Assembly: GCA_023269545.1 (NCBI GenBank)
Contig: JAHFTB010000009.1
Location: forward strand, 1-64,000
Direction: 5' to 3'
DNA length: 64,000 bases
Source of the DNA: Verrucomicrobiota bacterium
Lineage (GTDB): Bacteria; Verrucomicrobiota; Verrucomicrobiia; Chthoniobacterales; Xiphinematobacteraceae
The notes beneath the pieces were generated by a model. That model did no database searches and was not told the origin of the DNA. It saw nothing but the letters and a program-made list of their open reading frames with translations. Position 1 is the first letter of the stretch; each line of letters starts with the position of its first letter. Made by a program: the position numbers and the translations under genes. This document shows, in pieces, positions 37,381 to 45,274 of this stretch.

Positions 37381-37400
37381 TATAGCGGAATTCCGCTATA
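37381..37400. repeat. Perfect 20-bp palindrome TATAGCGGAATTCCGCTATA
   Basis: An uninterrupted self-complementary 20-mer, directly left of MITE-like copy B. Related sites lie at 15541-15566 (hairpin version) and as half-sites at 39292-39305 (ggaattccgctata) and near 44807-44817 (gattccgctat). All are outside genes. Confidence 0.85.
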
Positions 37401-37402
37401 TA

Positions 37403-37485
37403 ACTGCCGTTACGCATTTTTAGGAGCTCTGGGAGCAAAAAACCATTTTAGCCCACAAGGTTTCCCTTTTTTGCGTCACATCACT
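37403..37485 (+). mobile_element. MITE-like 84-bp element, copy B
   Basis: A full 83-bp copy, nearly identical to the reverse complement of copy A over its whole length. The ends actgccgttacgca and tgcgtcacatcact are inverted repeats. The flanks atata and atcta match at four of five positions. It lies between the Rrf2 gene and the porin, pointing opposite to copy A, so A and B bracket sucB-rrf2 in inverted orientation. Confidence 0.82.
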
Positions 37486-37492
37486 ATCTAAA

Positions 37493-37555
37493 CAGGACTT
37501 ACACACAAACAGGGGAAAGCGAGCGAGCTTTTCTCTGGAATCTGCGTAAGTCCTG
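37493..37555. repeat. 60-bp dispersed repeat, copy 2, with perfect 10-bp terminal inverted repeats
   Basis: caggacttac at 37493-37502 and gtaagtcctg at 37546-37555 are exact reverse complements. The interior (acacaaacaggggaaagcga) matches copy 1 at 30949-31007. It lies 8 bases from MITE-like copy B, downstream of the porin gene on the other strand, and could also form a transcription-stopping hairpin. Confidence 0.7.
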
Positions 37556-37606
37556 ATAAAGTGAAAATTTCAGCTCACCTCGGGGGTATGAGCTGATCGG
37601 GAAATC

Positions 37607-39064
37607 CTAAAATAGGATTTGTGAGGCGATTCCGAGTACTAAAGCATCTTTAGAGCGACTATCTCCATTTGGGCGCATGATGTATTCCAAGAAAGGCTGC
37701 GTAAAGAGCCATTTATTAATTTGAATCCGATAGTCCACCTCTAATAGGGCTTCATTTGTACGTTGATTGTGGATGCCTTTTGCTCGATTGGCGAGAATCT
37801 TGTAGTAACTGTAGTTACCATATGCGAATGCAATGCCTACTTTGTCTTGATCGCGTGTGGGAATGAGTCCTTGATAGACCAATCCCAGACGTAAGAAGAA
37901 AGGGAGCATATTATTAAATTTCGGAGCATAGGTCAATAGGCTGAAGCCATAAAGGCCTTGGGATGATAATTGTTCTTCTAAACGGCCTGAAGAGGAAACG
38001 CTTTTTTTGATGTCGTTGTTTGGTAAGGTTGCTGCGGTATTGGATGTGGGCTCGCGATAGAGCATCTGATCCGCTTGCCAGTAAAACCCAAATTGCCCCG
38101 GATAAGTGGCACCAAAAAAAGAAGGGCATGAAAGGCCCCAATAGTAACTACCAAACGCATATTTGCCTGGTAAGCGACTCCGTCCGAATTGAGGGGTGAC
38201 TCCGGTTTCTCCCATGAAAAACAACCCATTGCGTTGGGCCAGTGCGAAATAGATTCCTCGGTTACGCCAATCCAGGGCATTAGGGACCGCAGCCCACAAG
38301 CCTCCTTGCACATAAGACCAGTGGGTTGGTTTGACTTTGATGCAGCCGCCCCAGGCAACGTAATCGCCATCGAATAAAATATTGTTAGCGACTAAGGGAC
38401 CGCCATAAAAAGCATAGTTTTGAAATAAACTTGCGTAGGGTTGAAGGATAAAATAATCTGTGGGACTTTGCCAACCGCCAGCGAGAGTCAGAAATTCTTT
38501 GATGCCGAATAATTCTGGTGTGACATAGGTGAGGACTATGGGCCTGAGGCGCCATTTCCAATATCCCGTGAAGGCAATGGGACTGAATGCGATTCCAGTA
38601 CCGACATTGTCCCTAAAGGTTTCACCCGTTGCCCATTGGAAACCCGCTTTGCCTGTAAGGCCTTTCAGCCCAAACATTTTTCCAAAATCAAACTCCGAGC
38701 TGAGTATGAGATTGTAGCAAAAAACCGAATTGTGGCGCAGGTCGTTTGTGGGAACTCCATAATAGATGGCAGTGGAGTTTCCTCCCAGTTTGAGTCCATG
38801 GTCCTCCAAGAAGGTTCGTGCTCCCATCCAATCTCCGGTAGCATAGGTGCCATTCCACCATTGAGTGATTGCCGCTCCCGGGCTGTCCTTTAGCTTGGAT
38901 CTTTGTTCCTGAGCCCGTATTTCATCCATATCGCACGCGAGAACTGCCAATGGAATACTCAATAAGCGCGCAAGATGTTGCAAGGGGCGGAAGCGTAGAG
39001 AAGAAGATAGTGGACTGGGGTTGAAAAAAGAGGGTGTGGATAGCAGTTGTTTGAGAGGAATCAT
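37607..39064 (-). CDS. OprB-family carbohydrate porin
   Basis: A 485-residue outer membrane beta-barrel. The N-terminal 50 residues include a long, atypical signal region. The mature part begins near ITQWWNGTYATGDWMGARTFLEDHGLKLGGNSTAIY, typical of OprB-type porins, and continues as alternating aromatic strands (GKAGFQWATGE, GQFGFYWQADQMLY, FFLRLGLVYQGL). It ends in Phe (ILF), the usual beta-barrel assembly signal. It probably lets sugars or other small solutes cross the outer membrane. It is transcribed alone, converging on the Rrf2 gene. Confidence 0.88.
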   Translation of the reverse strand: MIPLKQLLSTPSFFNPSPLSSSLRFRPLQHLARLLSIPLAVLACDMDEIRAQEQRSKLKDSPGAAITQWWNGTYATGDWMGARTFLEDHGLKLGGNSTAIYYGVPTNDLRHNSVFCYNLILSSEFDFGKMFGLKGLTGKAGFQWATGETFRDNVGTGIAFSPIAFTGYWKWRLRPIVLTYVTPELFGIKEFLTLAGGWQSPTDYFILQPYASLFQNYAFYGGPLVANNILFDGDYVAWGGCIKVKPTHWSYVQGGLWAAVPNALDWRNRGIYFALAQRNGLFFMGETGVTPQFGRSRLPGKYAFGSYYWGLSCPSFFGATYPGQFGFYWQADQMLYREPTSNTAATLPNNDIKKSVSSSGRLEEQLSSQGLYGFSLLTYAPKFNNMLPFFLRLGLVYQGLIPTRDQDKVGIAFAYGNYSYYKILANRAKGIHNQRTNEALLEVDYRIQINKWLFTQPFLEYIMRPNGDSRSKDALVLGIASQILF

Positions 39065-39393
39065 AACAAAAGTTAATATTTTAAGGTTTATTGGCCGACA
39101 CCGTTGCCAGGCCTTCTCAATTCCTCAAGCCCTCTGGGAAGAACGGTAGCGGAGTCGTAGCGAGCAATATTGATCAGATTAAACCATTTTAACATGAGCA
39201 CCTTGTGAGATATTCATGCTGAGCAGTTGAAAATTTCCAAAAATTTTTCGCAATGATTTTTTCGCAGTGGAAAATTCATGCTCATTTTAAAGGAATTCCG
39301 CTATACCACCAAAGTGGATGTTTTAAGATGGATGGGCCGAACCCATTTCCGGTCTTTTCAGTTCCCGAAGCTCTCTACTACTCAAGCTCTCTA
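39065..39393. other. Intergenic region upstream of the porin
   Basis: About 330 AT-rich bases between the porin start and the lpxB end, so the porin promoter lies here. Bases 39292-39305 (ggaattccgctata) are a half-copy of the 20-bp palindrome. No gene is supported. Confidence 0.5.
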
Positions 39394-40509
39394 CTATTGT
39401 AATGCTTGTAAAATGGCGTCCGCCGCCTGGCATGCTGCGCCATGTCCTCCGAGGGAGGTAATCGCAGAGCGGAGTCCTAAAATTAATTCCTGGCGATCTT
39501 GCGGAGAATTCAGCAATCGCAGACTTTCTGTGGTGAGTGCTTGGGGGGTGGCAAAATGCTGAATGAATTCTTTTACAAGGGCTTTGTCCGCAAGGATATT
39601 AATGATCCCAAGGAATGGAATGGTGACTAAGCGGCGTCCTATTTCGAAAGTGAGCCAGGCAGTTTTGTAAATGAGACAATAAGGGAGTTCGAAACAGGCG
39701 GCTTCGAGGGTGGCGGTCCCGGAGCAGACAATGCCAGCGCATGCGCGTTGCATCAAGGTATGAGCAGTCCCGGTGGATAGGGTAATAGGAAGCGTAGAAT
39801 TCAGGATCTTACTATGCATCCAATTGGCATGGGATTTATTTGCAGCGGCGATTTCAAATCGGGTGGTGGGTCGCTGTCGCAAAATTAAAGATGCGGCATC
39901 CATCATTACGGGGAGGATGCGGCGAACTTCCTTCCAACGACTGCCAGGAAATAAGCCGAGTAAATTTGGATCGCGAGTCATATTGCTGCGTTCTGTTTCC
40001 AACTTTTCGACCAATGGATGTCCGACAAATTCTGTTTTTAAACCGGAACACTCATACAAAGATTTTTCGAAAGGAAAGATGCAGAGCATAAGATCTAAAA
40101 TCTTTGCCATTTTAGGAATGCGGCCACGATTCCATGCCCATACCTGTGGGCTCACATAATAGATGATTTTTAGGTGAGGAAAACGTTCCCGTGCCGTTTT
40201 TGCCAGGCGGAGGTTAAAGCCCGGGTAATCGACCAGAAGAAGAACACTCGGCTGAACGTCTGCGATCTGGCGAAGCATTTCATTAAATTTTCTGAGAAAC
40301 CAGGGGTAAAGTTTGAGGACATCCCAGATGCCAATTACTCCGGCCTTTTCTATCCAATTATCAAAAGGCGGAGTGGAAAGGGCTGCCATCTGAGGGCCTC
40401 CCGCACCTTGAAAAATAAGGGAAGGTTCGCGTTTGAGTATTTCGCGCATCACTTCGGAAGCGCGACTGTCACCGCTAGCTTCTCCAGCCACTATCCAAAT
40501 TTTTTTCAT
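39394..40509 (-). CDS. lpxB: Lipid-A-disaccharide synthase
   Basis: A 371-residue GT19 glycosyltransferase that joins lipid X and UDP-2,3-diacylglucosamine to form the lipid A disaccharide. IWIVAGEASGDSRASEVMREIL, FQGAGGPQM, VLLLVDYPGFNLRLAK, IIYYVSPQVWAWNRGRIPKMAKILDLMLCIFPFE, GLFPGSRWKEVRRILPVMMDA and AGIVCSGTATLEAAC are diagnostic. It is the last gene of the serS-tilS-lpxI-gfo-lpxB run and starts 38 bases after the oxidoreductase stop, within the edge of a dispersed repeat. Confidence 0.97.
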   Translation of the reverse strand: MKKIWIVAGEASGDSRASEVMREILKREPSLIFQGAGGPQMAALSTPPFDNWIEKAGVIGIWDVLKLYPWFLRKFNEMLRQIADVQPSVLLLVDYPGFNLRLAKTARERFPHLKIIYYVSPQVWAWNRGRIPKMAKILDLMLCIFPFEKSLYECSGLKTEFVGHPLVEKLETERSNMTRDPNLLGLFPGSRWKEVRRILPVMMDAASLILRQRPTTRFEIAAANKSHANWMHSKILNSTLPITLSTGTAHTLMQRACAGIVCSGTATLEAACFELPYCLIYKTAWLTFEIGRRLVTIPFLGIINILADKALVKEFIQHFATPQALTTESLRLLNSPQDRQELILGLRSAITSLGGHGAACQAADAILQALQ

Positions 40510-40524
40510 GTCGATATCAGTGGT

Positions 40525-40612
40525 TGCTGTCCAGGAACTGGGTTTTCTTAAGGAAAATATTTCTTCACTTCATTCAGTTCTTGAGGGCACTGCGCAGCTT
40601 TTTTTTGCTGTG
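40525..40612 (-). repeat. 85-90 bp dispersed repeat, copy inside the Gfo/Idh gene and lpxB leader
   Basis: Read on the minus strand it runs cacagcaaaaaaaagctgcg, then gccctcaagaactgaatgaa, then ttttccttaagaaaacccag and ttcctgg. It matches 59245-59335 over its full length. Its first two thirds code for the last 21 residues and the stop codon of the Gfo/Idh protein (PQQKKAAQCP...), and the remainder fills the gap before lpxB. The TAA stop comes from the cttaag block of the repeat. Confidence 0.8.
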
Positions 40613-41546
40613 GGCGCTTCCGGCGGGGATCCGCTTCTTCGATGCGACGGGTAATTTCCAGAGCGATATCCAGAGCGGCCGCAGCCTCATGGCCAGAGAC
40701 TCGTGGTGTACTTCCTTCCTGTGCACAAGAGATGAATGAGGTCAGTTCAGATTTCAATGGCTCGCCTCGGGCAATCTCCACATGATCTTTGACAATTTTT
40801 CCATTTATCAGCCGGTACATCTTTCCACTCTGGTTTTGATAATCGAGCGACAGATAAGCATCTTCTTGGAAAAGACGAATTTTTCGAAGTTTTTCGGTGC
40901 TGATACGACTGGCGGTGACATTTGCCACGCATCCATTTTGAAAGTGGAAACGGACATTTGCAATATCCTCACTCTTGCTCAATACCGCGATGCCTACGGG
41001 ATCGATGCTAGTTACAGGCGAGCGTACTATATGCAAAATGATTTCAATATCATGAATCATCAGATCGAGTACGACTCCAATATCCGTACTCCGGTTAGGA
41101 TAAGGGGAAAGACGGGTGACTTCCAGGAAACGAGGATTCTTTAGTTTGCGTTCCAAAGCTTCAAGGACCGGATTGAAGCGCTCCACATGGCCCACCTGGA
41201 GGACACATTGATTTTCTTGAGCGCTTAACGCGAGGGCATGAGCGCTCTCAGAGTTTTCCGCGATAGGTTTTTCTATGAGGAGATGTTTTCCTCGCTTAAG
41301 GAGAAATTGGCCAATCTCAAAATGAGTGACCGTAGGTGTACAAATTGTTGCGGCGTCCACCCAGTTGGCGAAATCTTCCAGAGAAGTGGCAGAATAAGCA
41401 TGGTATTTTCGAGCAACCACCTGTGCGGCCTTACGATCTGTATCGAAAATAGCTGTCAGTTGGCACGAATGGAGTTCCGAATAAACTCGAGCGTGGTGAA
41501 TGCCCATGTGGCCAACGCCAACAACTCCAACGCGTAATAAATTCAT
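40548..41546 (-). CDS. Gfo/Idh/MocA-family oxidoreductase in the lipid A cluster
   Basis: A 332-residue NAD(P)-dependent oxidoreductase. LRVGVVGVGHMGIHHARVYSEL is the Rossmann dinucleotide site, KHLLIEKPIAENSESAHAL carries the conserved EKP lysine, and GVVLDLMIHDIEIILHIV is the catalytic DxxxH-like segment. Such genes commonly accompany lpx genes. In some bacteria the related GnnA oxidises UDP-GlcNAc for amide-linked lipid A, but no GnnB aminotransferase is adjacent, so that role is only a possibility. Its start overlaps the lpxI end by 4 bases. The last 21 residues come from a dispersed repeat. Confidence 0.88.
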   Translation of the reverse strand: MNLLRVGVVGVGHMGIHHARVYSELHSCQLTAIFDTDRKAAQVVARKYHAYSATSLEDFANWVDAATICTPTVTHFEIGQFLLKRGKHLLIEKPIAENSESAHALALSAQENQCVLQVGHVERFNPVLEALERKLKNPRFLEVTRLSPYPNRSTDIGVVLDLMIHDIEIILHIVRSPVTSIDPVGIAVLSKSEDIANVRFHFQNGCVANVTASRISTEKLRKIRLFQEDAYLSLDYQNQSGKMYRLINGKIVKDHVEIARGEPLKSELTSFISCAQEGSTPRVSGHEAAAALDIALEITRRIEEADPRRKRPQQKKAAQCPQELNEVKKYFP

Positions 41547-42361
41547 GACGATGATAATCCGTAAAGAGAAAGGGAATACCGATTGGCATACTCTACGAGT
41601 TGATCACACTCCAGTAAAAGCGTATGTTGAGCTTCCACCCCGATGCACCGAATTTGAGCCTGCATTGCGGCTTCCAATGTCGTTTTACCAATGATAGGGA
41701 CATCAAACCGCATATCCTGATTCGGCTTGGAGACCTTGACGACTGTGGCTCCTCCTTTGGCCAGTTGACCTCCTCGCAAAATAGTCTGATTCGTTCCTTC
41801 GAACCCTTCCACAGCGAGTACCGTCCCGTGGCGAACGACAACCGTTTGGCCGATATTTAACCGGCTGACTTCTTTTGCAATCTGGTATCCAAACTGGAGG
41901 TCTTCGATTTCTCGGGGTTTTAATTTTGGACCCGCAAGGAGCCCCTCTCCTGCGAGATGATCTTCGAGAAAAGTAGTTGCTGGCAAGAGTTCCACTCCTA
42001 TGGCGGCCAATTCGTTTGCTACAGCTCCAAATAGCGTCTCAGCATTTCTCTTGGGTAATCGGGCAAGCAAAATGAGTGCGCGAAAATCGGGACGAAGATC
42101 GAAAAGATTTTGGGGGGCAATTTGTCCTGCCATGAGTGCATGTCGGGCACCGGATTTCTGAGCGATGGTCAGCAAGCGACTGAGCTGTCCGACTCGCAGA
42201 GTATGGGTTTCGTCGGCCAGAGCACTGAGATTGGGGAGGGTTTCTCCTTCAAAGGCCGCCAAAACAATGCGTTTTACGCCTGCAGCTCGGGCACAGCGAA
42301 GGACGAGAAAAGGATAGTTGCCGTTTCCGGCAATTAATAACAAAACATCAAGTGAATTCAC
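41543..42361 (-). CDS. lpxI: UDP-2,3-diacylglucosamine pyrophosphatase LpxI
   Basis: A 272-residue protein of the LpxI (former DUF1009) family, which hydrolyses UDP-2,3-diacylglucosamine to lipid X in bacteria that lack LpxH. LLIAGNGNYPFLVLRCARAAG, HALMAGQIAPQNLFDLRPD, GLLAGPKLKPREIEDLQFGYQIAKEVSRL, VVVRHGTVLAVEGFEGTNQTILRGG and KGGATVVKVSKPNQDMRFDVPIIGKTTLE are characteristic. It supplies the substrate for LpxB two genes downstream. Confidence 0.95.
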   Translation of the reverse strand: MNSLDVLLLIAGNGNYPFLVLRCARAAGVKRIVLAAFEGETLPNLSALADETHTLRVGQLSRLLTIAQKSGARHALMAGQIAPQNLFDLRPDFRALILLARLPKRNAETLFGAVANELAAIGVELLPATTFLEDHLAGEGLLAGPKLKPREIEDLQFGYQIAKEVSRLNIGQTVVVRHGTVLAVEGFEGTNQTILRGGQLAKGGATVVKVSKPNQDMRFDVPIIGKTTLEAAMQAQIRCIGVEAQHTLLLECDQLVEYANRYSLSLYGLSSS

Positions 42362-42477
42362 TTTGTTCGGATGTAGACGTGGCAGCGGGAATTGTCCAGA
42401 AACCCATTTTTGAAGTTGGCGGTAGGGAGTCTCTCTCGATGCTGGGGGGATCAGATCCTATTGGGTCCGAACTTTCG

Positions 42478-43500
42478 CTATATCGCCTTTTCCAAGAAAA
42501 GGATTCCTGTGCGGCGACGTACATGAATGTTTGCTGGCAGATTGATCTTTGCTGGTCGGGAAGGGGAGTTGCTCATCAGGCTGCGGACACGTTCTACCTC
42601 GGCAAAGCCCACTTCCGGTACGCCTTCTTGTACGAGCCAACGGCGCAGGACCCTGCGTTGCAAAGCCAAGGGTAGGATCAGAAGTTCTTTATAAAAAAGC
42701 TGAGGGCCGTAGGGAAATTGATCGACGGAGGCTCTCATCCAATCTTCTTCATCCGCAAGAATTTCGGCGCAACGTAATGCAGCTTCACGATGAGTGATTC
42801 CGAACTTTTGATCCACAAAGGGCAGCAACTCATGGCGAATTCGGTTCCGGGTAAAAGAAACATCGGTATTAGTGATATCCTCTCGAAAGGGAATTTTCTG
42901 ATCACTCACGAATTGGATGATTTCCCAGCGAAAGATCCGGAGGAGAGGCCGTATCACATGGAGAGACCGTTTGTTTGCTTTGTATATGGATTCTCGTCGC
43001 ATACCAGCGAGTCCTGCGATGCCTGTGCCGCGTAAAAAATTTAACCAGCAGGTTTCCAGCTGATCATCAGCATGATGTCCCAAAAGAAGAGTGGAACAGC
43101 GGGTGCGCTTGGCCACTTCAAAAAAAAACGCATATCGCAATTCACGCCCCGCTGTCTCCAAGGAAATTTTACGGTCAGCGGCAAATTTTCGTGTATCAGT
43201 TCTTTCCAATTCCAGAGGTAATCCCAATCTGCTGGTTTGACGGTGGAGAAAATTTTCATCTGCCCGAGATGCCGCTCCTCGTAGCTGGTGATTAAGATGG
43301 CAGACCACTAGTTTCCGGTATCCTAGTGTCAATAACCCCTGCAGGAGGCACATCGAATCACGGCCTCCTGAAACAGCTACCAAAGCTTTGGTTTTTGGCG
43401 AAAGATGGATCAGACCTTCGGAAAGTTTTTCAAGAAAGGGGTTCAATGTGATCTGCCTTAAAGTAGTCGCGCAGAGGTTCGGGAAGAAGGATGGAACCAT
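42478..43500 (-). CDS. tilS: tRNA(Ile)-lysidine synthase
   Basis: An N-type ATP pyrophosphatase that converts C34 of tRNA-Ile(CAU) to lysidine so that it reads AUA. The PP-loop VAVSGGRDSMCLLQ, VCHLNHQLRG, LLGHHADDQLETCWLNFLRGTG and IRPLLRIFRWEIIQFVSDQKIPFREDITN are present, with a short C-terminal substrate domain. The start is uncertain. The frame opens at 43578 inside serS. ATG 43500 gives 340 residues, but a TTG at 43446, overlapping the serS stop by only 17 bases, gives a more usual N-terminus. Confidence 0.92.
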   Translation of the reverse strand: MVPSFFPNLCATTLRQITLNPFLEKLSEGLIHLSPKTKALVAVSGGRDSMCLLQGLLTLGYRKLVVCHLNHQLRGAASRADENFLHRQTSRLGLPLELERTDTRKFAADRKISLETAGRELRYAFFFEVAKRTRCSTLLLGHHADDQLETCWLNFLRGTGIAGLAGMRRESIYKANKRSLHVIRPLLRIFRWEIIQFVSDQKIPFREDITNTDVSFTRNRIRHELLPFVDQKFGITHREAALRCAEILADEEDWMRASVDQFPYGPQLFYKELLILPLALQRRVLRRWLVQEGVPEVGFAEVERVRSLMSNSPSRPAKINLPANIHVRRRTGILFLEKAI

Positions 43501-44701
43501 CTGGTTGCGAGTAATTTTCGAGAAGTGCGACGTATAAACGAGGCAAGGCTGTGCCGGAGCCATTGAGCGTATGGGCAAAGCGATTTTTCCCTTCTGCGTC
43601 TTTATAGCGAAGGTTCATGCGCCGGGATTGAAAGTCGCCAAAATGAGAGCAACTGGAGACTTCAAGGAAGGCTCCTTGGCCGGGTGACCACACCTCGATG
43701 TCATAGGTTCGTGAGGAACCAAATCCTAAATCCCCCGTACAAAGATCGATGACTCGATAGGGAAGATTGAGGAGTTGTAAAACCTTTTCCGCATCCGCAG
43801 TGAGGGACTCCAATTCCATTTCCGAGCGGTCTGCCGGACAAATTTTTACCAATTCCACTTTGTCGAACTGATGCATGCGAATGATTCCTCGGGTTTCGCG
43901 ACCGGCAGATCCTGCTTCTCGGCGGAAACAGGGGGTATAAGCTGCGAAACGGAGAGGGAGTTCGGCGAGATTTAGTATTTCATCACGACGTAAATTTGTG
44001 ACAGGTACTTCGGCCGTAGGTGCAAAGAAGAAGTCGCCTCCTTCTATTCCGTACATATCCTCTTCAAATTTTGGAAGTTGTCCTGTCCCCACCATGCATT
44101 CGCGACGAATCAGAAATGGAGGGCTCATTTCTTGATACCCATGTTCGCGAGTATGGAGGTCTAAGAGGAAATTTAACAGAGAGCGTTCTAAACGGGCTCC
44201 CATTCCCGTAAAACATACAAAACCACTGCCACTAATTTTTGCAGCTCGATCGAGGTCAAATAGGCCGAGACGCGATCCGATAGCTACGTGATCTTCCGTT
44301 CCTGCAGCAGGTTCTCCCCAGGTCCGAATCACTGGATTTGCGGAAGCGTCGTTTCCATATGGAACTGCAGGGGCAGGAAGATTGGGCAGTTGGAGGAGGA
44401 GCTCTCTTTGATGCGTATCCAGCTCAGCAGTCCGCATATTGAGGGTTTCCATTTCTTCGCCAAAGGATTTGACTTGCGCTTCCATCTCTGTGGTAGTTTG
44501 CCCCTGTCCACGCAAGATTCCGATTTGCTTACTGAGACGTTTGCGTTCCGCATTTAAATGCTGAAGTCGGGTTTCGGCTTGACGCCGGAGGGAGTCGCAA
44601 GCGAGAACCGCGGCGATTGCCGCTTCAAAAGATTGACCGCGGGTGGCAAGTCGCTTTTGTATTTCCTCGGGGTGTTCGCGAATCAGACGAATATCAAGCA
44701 T
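43430..44701 (-). CDS. serS: Seryl-tRNA synthetase
   Basis: A 423-residue class II synthetase charging tRNA-Ser and tRNA-Sec-type acceptors. MLDIRLIREHPEEIQKRL opens the N-terminal coiled-coil arm (about 30-105). TAEVPVTNLRRDEIL, PCFRREAGSAGRETRGIIRMHQFDKVELV (motif 2), FLEVSSCSHFGDFQSRRMNLRY and GTALPRLYVALLENYSQPDGSILLPEPL (motif 3) are intact. It begins 4 bases from the truncated MITE-like copy C and is the first gene of a run ending in lpxB. Confidence 0.98.
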   Translation of the reverse strand: MLDIRLIREHPEEIQKRLATRGQSFEAAIAAVLACDSLRRQAETRLQHLNAERKRLSKQIGILRGQGQTTTEMEAQVKSFGEEMETLNMRTAELDTHQRELLLQLPNLPAPAVPYGNDASANPVIRTWGEPAAGTEDHVAIGSRLGLFDLDRAAKISGSGFVCFTGMGARLERSLLNFLLDLHTREHGYQEMSPPFLIRRECMVGTGQLPKFEEDMYGIEGGDFFFAPTAEVPVTNLRRDEILNLAELPLRFAAYTPCFRREAGSAGRETRGIIRMHQFDKVELVKICPADRSEMELESLTADAEKVLQLLNLPYRVIDLCTGDLGFGSSRTYDIEVWSPGQGAFLEVSSCSHFGDFQSRRMNLRYKDAEGKNRFAHTLNGSGTALPRLYVALLENYSQPDGSILLPEPLRDYFKADHIEPLS

Positions 44702-44705
44702 AGTA

Positions 44706-44751
44706 ACTGACGTTACGCACTTTTAGAAGCTCTGGGAGCAAAAAAAACCAT
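44706..44751 (+). mobile_element. MITE-like element, truncated copy C
   Basis: Only the left half of the 84-bp element is present (actgacgttacgca ... gaagctctgggagcaaaaaa). The right half is replaced by a tandem of the 85-90 bp repeat's right end. It lies just upstream of serS, so it may sit in or next to the serS promoter or leader. Confidence 0.72.
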
Positions 44752-44797
44752 GAAAACCCGGTTCCCATGTAAAGAAAACCCGGTTCCCGAGTAGGAA
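44752..44797 (+). repeat. Tandem right ends of the 85-90 bp repeat
   Basis: gaaaacccggttccc occurs twice, separated by atgtaaa, and ends gagtag. This matches the right end of the elements at 40525 and 59320 (gaaaacccagttcc). It abuts the truncated MITE-like copy C. A palindrome half-site (gattccgctat) follows about 10 bases on, making a composite of three repeat families. Confidence 0.65.
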
Positions 44798-44909
44798 TTG
44801 TGGGGAGATTCCGCTATAGGCAGAGAGGGCATGCATCCAATCCTTAGCTCAGCCGCGAATACACACAGAACTATTCATCACCTCAAAATGTGGCAAACCA
44901 ACGAAAATG

Positions 44910-45257
44910 ATGTCCCTCTTCAACAATCTTCTCAGCAAAATTTTTAATCACGCTCCCACTTCTTCCACAAGTGCTGGATTAGGCGGCTCAGGGGCAAATC
45001 AAATAGACATTACACCTATATTGGATGCTCTGGCTGCGAAAAACTCTGAACCTCTGAATTGGAAAAATTCTGTTGTGGATCTTATGAAGCTTGTGGGTAT
45101 GGACAGTAGTCTTTCCGAAAGAAAGAAACTTGCTCAAGAATTGAACTATAGCGGTGATTTAGGTGACTCCGCAAGCATGAACCAATGGTTGCACAAGGAA
45201 GTGTTACGAAAGATTGCAGCGAATGGCGGAAAGGTGCCTGCGAACCTTGTTGCTTAA
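44910..45257 (+). CDS. DUF3597 family protein
   Basis: A 115-residue protein of the DUF3597 family: MSLFNNLLSKIFNHA, then IDITPILDALAAKNSEPLNWKNSVVDLMKLVGMDSSL and LAQELNYSGDLGDSASMNQWLHKEVLRKIAANGGKVPANL. The C-terminal half is the conserved alpha-helical part, and the N-terminus is Ser/Gly-rich. Function is unknown. It is a small soluble protein, perhaps stress-related, transcribed alone and converging on the copper ATPase gene. Confidence 0.85.
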   Translation: MSLFNNLLSKIFNHAPTSSTSAGLGGSGANQIDITPILDALAAKNSEPLNWKNSVVDLMKLVGMDSSLSERKKLAQELNYSGDLGDSASMNQWLHKEVLRKIAANGGKVPANLVA

Positions 45258-45274
45258 CTTTGCAAACAGACACC

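Noticed and set aside
37493-37555. Ordinary rho-independent terminator
   Set aside because: The inverted repeat arms are 10 bp but lie 43 bases apart with no T-tract, and the whole segment has a homologous copy at 30949, so a dispersed repeat is the better explanation.
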